Below, in pieces: positions 5,996 through 8,259 of a stretch of 8,259 nucleotides of DNA (positions are counted from its first letter, which is position 1; each line of letters opens with the position of its first letter). A model generated the notes under the pieces. It had not been told where the DNA came from and did not search any database. It saw nothing but the letters and a program-made list of their open reading frames with translations. A program made the position numbers and the translations under genes. Source of the stretch: Firmicutes bacterium CAG:110 (GTDB lineage: Bacteria > Bacillota > Clostridia > Oscillospirales > Oscillospiraceae); NCBI GenBank assembly GCA_000434635.1, contig HF988020.1:36555-44813 (forward strand), read 5' to 3'.

Positions 5996-6835
5996 GGGAA
6001 CTTCTCCTTCGCCAACGGAAACGGTGCCTCTTTCTCCAAGTCCGGCAATACCCTGACCATCACCAAAACCGGCACCATCTCTCCCTCTACGGTATTCAGT
6101 GCCACCAGGAGTCTGCCCTCTGCGGAAAACTCCACCGTGTCCATCTATTACAGTGCCAGCAGCACCTACCAGACCTGCGTCAAGCTGTATTCTCCCCAGG
6201 TGGAAACGCTGCGGGCCTACTTCAAGATCAATGCCCCGAATCCCGGAGCCATTGCTTTGGTGAAAACCACGGAGGACGGCCAGAATTTATCCGGCTGGCG
6301 TTTCGGCGTGTATTCCAACGCCGCCTGCACCACTTTGGTATCCGGCCCTCACACGACGGACAGCAGCGGTAAAATCAGCATCACCGGCCTGAACGCCGGA
6401 ACTTACTATGTCAAGGAGCTTGGACATACCGACGCCGGCATTTCTTCCCGCTACACCTGTTCCGGAGACAATCCGCAGAAAGTCACAGTGTCCAACGGTG
6501 CTACCGCAACTGTCAGCTTTTACAACAAGCTGGCCGTGGGCGCACTGGAAATCCGGAAGTCCACCAACACCGGCAATCACCTGGACGGTTGGAAGTTCAT
6601 CGTCAAGAAAGACGGCACGGAAATCCCCGGCTCTCCCTTTACCACGAATGAAACCGGCATCATCCGCATTTCCAATCTGGCCCCCGGAAAATACCTTGTC
6701 CTGGAATCCCCCACCGAAGACCCCTATTGGTCTGTGGAGCTGGGCTTCCACACCGTCACCGTGGAGTATGGGAAAACCGCCGTTGACCAGTGGCTGAACA
6801 AAGAGCAGGGTCTGGGCTGCTTCACGAAATCTACC

Positions 6836-6850
6836 AAGCCTGGACAGAAC
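6836..6850. other. Deletion junction between surface-protein gene and helicase gene
   Basis: Left of this point the third CnaB repeat is readable in one frame (KST..). Right of it SLDRTNVRSDSTFG is readable in another frame and matches the interior of an SNF2-like helicase. The crossover is somewhere between 6836 and 6850. The bases GGACAGAACC read plausibly in both genes (GQN and DRT), so a short-homology deletion is a reasonable inference. The missing DNA would include the end of the surface protein, its anchor, and the large N-terminal part of the helicase. Confidence 0.55.
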
Positions 6851-8063
6851 CAACGTCCGCTCCGACAGCACCTTTGGTACAGAGCGCATCAACGCCTACA
6901 GGATCGTTGAGGAAACGCTGAATCTGCGGGATGTGCGGATTTTCGATTATACGTATGACAGAGACGGTCGGAAGATCGCTGTTCTGAATGCGAAGCAGAC
7001 CGCCATTGCTCAGGGAAAGCAGGAACAGATCAAACAGGAATTTTCGGACTGGATCTGGGCTGATCCAAAACGCCGGGAGCGGCTGACGGCGCTCTACAAT
7101 GAGAGATTCAACAGTATCCGGCCACGGGAATATGACGGAAGCCATCTGAATTTTGTGGGAATCAATCCGGAAATCACCCTGCGGCCCCATCAGGTGAATG
7201 CCATTGCCCACATCCTTTATGGTGGAAATACCCTGCTGGCACACACGGTGGGGGCTGGGAAGACGTTCGAGATGGTAGCCGCCGCTCAGGAGAGCAAGCG
7301 GCTGGGGTTGTGTCAAAAAAGCCTGTTTGTGGTGCCGAATCATCTGACCGAGCAGTGGGCTGCCGAATATTTGCAGCTCTACCCCGCCGCCAGCATTCTG
7401 GTTGCCACCAAAAAGGACTTTGAAACCAAGAACCGGAAACGGTTCTGTTCCCGAATCGCTACCGGTGACTACGATGCCATTATCATCGGGCACAGCCAGT
7501 TTGAGAAAATCCCCATGTCCCAGGAACGGCAGAAGTTCATACTGGAGCAGCAGAAACAAGAGATTCTGGACGGCATTCGGGAGCTGAAGCGCAATAACGG
7601 CGACAATTTCTCCGTGAAGCAGCTGGAGCGCAGTAAGAAAAGTATTCAGCAGAAGCTGGAAAGGCTCAATGACCAGAGCCGTAAGGATGACGTCATCACC
7701 TTTGAGGAGCTGGGCGTTGACCGGATTTTTGTGGATGAAGCCCACGTGTTCAAGAATCTCGCCGCGTTTACAAAAATGCGCAATGTGGCCGGTATCTCCC
7801 AGACGGAAGCACAGAAGTCCAGCGACCTCTATATGAAATGCCGCTATCTGGACGAATTGACCGGCGGGCGAGGCGTGGTATTTGCCACCGGCACTCCCAT
7901 TTCCAACAGTATGGTAGAGCTTTATACCATGCAGAAATATCTGCAATACAGCACACTGAAAGAGAAAGGGCTGCTCCACTTTGACGCATGGGCGTCCACC
8001 TTTGGTGAGACCGTCACCGCCATTGAGCTTGCCCCAGAGGGCTATACTTTAGTAGGACGATAA
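6843..8063 (+). pseudogene. Internal fragment of a large SNF2-like DEAH helicase of mobile elements
   Basis: The open stretch encodes about 400 residues of the first RecA-like lobe of a superfamily 2 helicase. Numbering from an in-frame GTG at 6933, LRPHQVNAIAHIL is the Q-motif-like entry at about 83-95. Walker A is HTVGAGKTFEM, with Lys110. Walker B is DRIFVDEAHVFKN, with DEAH at 268-271, and motif III is FATGTPISNS at about 318-326. A charged, probably coiled stretch lies at about 195-250. The second lobe with motifs V and VI is absent: native sequence stops at ELAPEG (8042) and six foreign residues precede the stop. The family reading starts upstream of the GTG (DRTNVRSDSTFGTERINAY), so the GTG is not a genuine start. 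Intact relatives in clostridial conjugative elements are very large proteins, often joined to a DNA methylase domain. Lacking both ends, this fragment should be inactive. Confidence 0.8.
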
Positions 8064-8238
8064 ATAATGCGTTCCTAAATTGAAAATAGGTTATCAAAGT
8101 CGGTTGCAGAATTTCAAAAAATATTTTTTTGATTCTTTGAAAAACAGTTCCGCTTTGTATCCCTATTTTCTCCTATTGGTAGAGGGAGTAATACTTTTAA
8201 TACCAAAACAGATTACATAAAGAAAGGAGGATAAGAGA
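8043..8238 (+). promoter_or_regulatory. AT-rich spacer ahead of the gene starting at 8239
   Basis: Composition changes sharply to AT-rich right after the helicase remnant. The stretch has poly-A/T runs (8114-8131) and TTGAAA-like hexamers, but I cannot pair any with a good -10 box at 16-18 bases. It presumably holds the promoter of the following gene, close to the inverted repeat listed separately. No open frame of note is present. Confidence 0.35.
8176..8206. repeat. Short inverted repeat TTGGTA...TACCAA
   Basis: TTGGTA (8176-8181) is mirrored by TACCAA (8201-8206) with 19 bases between. It lies about 33-63 bases before the next start codon, a position suitable for an operator or recombinase binding site. 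Six-base arms in AT-rich DNA can arise by chance. Confidence 0.25.
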
Positions 8239-8259
8239 ATGTCAAGGACTTCAAAGATT
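8239..8259 (+). CDS. Start of an unidentified gene (3' end outside window)
   Basis: ATG at 8239 follows an AAAGGAGG ribosome site (8223-8230) eight bases upstream, one of the strongest in the window. Only seven residues are visible (MSRTSKI), so no family can be assigned. A basic N-terminus of this kind occurs in some large serine recombinases of clostridial elements, and such a gene would suit the context, but that is a guess. Confidence 0.6.

Larger units (their letters stand above)
5993..6910 (+). pseudogene. 3' part of the thioester surface protein with CnaB isopeptide repeats
   Basis: This 305-codon stretch continues the surface protein from CTG-GGG-AAC (LGNFSF). Numbering from an in-frame TTG at 5987, a beta-rich linker region covers about residues 3-85. 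CnaB repeat 1 follows at about 88-182, with Lys93, Glu144 and Asn180 placed as the isopeptide-bond triad. Repeat 2 (about 186-273) has Lys191, Glu240 and Asn271. A third repeat starts at GLGCFTKST (Lys281) but breaks off after KPGQN, where the frame runs out of register into the helicase fragment and stops at 6908-6910. A sortase motif and membrane anchor are therefore missing. Such repeats form rigid, protease-resistant stalks on Gram-positive surfaces. There is no real start site here. After re-inversion the protein would be about 635 aa and still lack its anchor. Confidence 0.85.

Noticed and set aside
6831..7979. 382-codon minus-strand frame opposite the helicase fragment
   Set aside because: The plus strand has clear Walker A, DEAH and motif III signatures. 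The antisense frame is long because of codon bias and has no domain.
1..8259. CRISPR array, tRNA or rRNA genes
   Set aside because: No regularly spaced repeats are present, and no cloverleaf with a CCA-end acceptor or rRNA-like conserved sequence was found on either strand by reading.

Overview
The window looks like a spore-forming gut Clostridia genome, Oscillospiraceae/Ruminococcaceae-like. It carries a GC-rich Trk potassium-uptake locus and the start of an alpha/beta-type small acid-soluble spore protein. Its ParA/ParB, thioester surface protein and SNF2-like helicase resemble the backbone of conjugative elements in gut Clostridia. This assignment comes from recognising protein families by eye, not from a search.

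Layout. Bases 1-2034 (minus strand) hold trkH, cut by the window edge, and trkA, with a good sigma-A promoter upstream. A truncated spore-protein gene (2256-2357) ends where the DNA becomes AT-rich. Bases 2358-2790 hold a strong orphan terminator and no convincing gene. Bases 2815-3095 are GC-rich and rich in hairpins, and look like a structured RNA just ahead of parA. An element remnant follows: intact parA, then parB and a surface-protein gene (called cna here), then a helicase fragment lacking both ends. Bases 8043-8238 are AT-rich, and a new gene starts at 8239.

Main discovery. The segment 4379-5992 is inverted relative to its flanks, and the inversion splits two genes at once. The first 146 codons of parB lie on the plus strand, and its last 164 codons lie on the minus strand 1.1 kb away. 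The first 330 codons of cna lie on the minus strand, and its CnaB-repeat part lies on the plus strand after the second breakpoint. Flipping the segment back restores both genes in frame at both junctions: a 310-aa ParB and a surface protein with signal peptide, thioester domain and CnaB repeats. The only shared sequence at the breakpoints is CAG/CTG. Neither half has internal stops, so the flip is recent, reversible, or an assembly artefact.

How the genes relate. ParA and ParB would segregate or stabilise the element. In the orientation shown ParA is intact, but ParB has lost its DNA-binding half and carries 238 antisense-coded residues. The surface protein would attach covalently to a target through a Cys-Gln thioester, but here it ends after the thioester domain. 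The plus-strand cna part then runs out of frame into the helicase fragment, which suggests a separate deletion. The element appears to be decaying or rearranging inside a normal chromosome.
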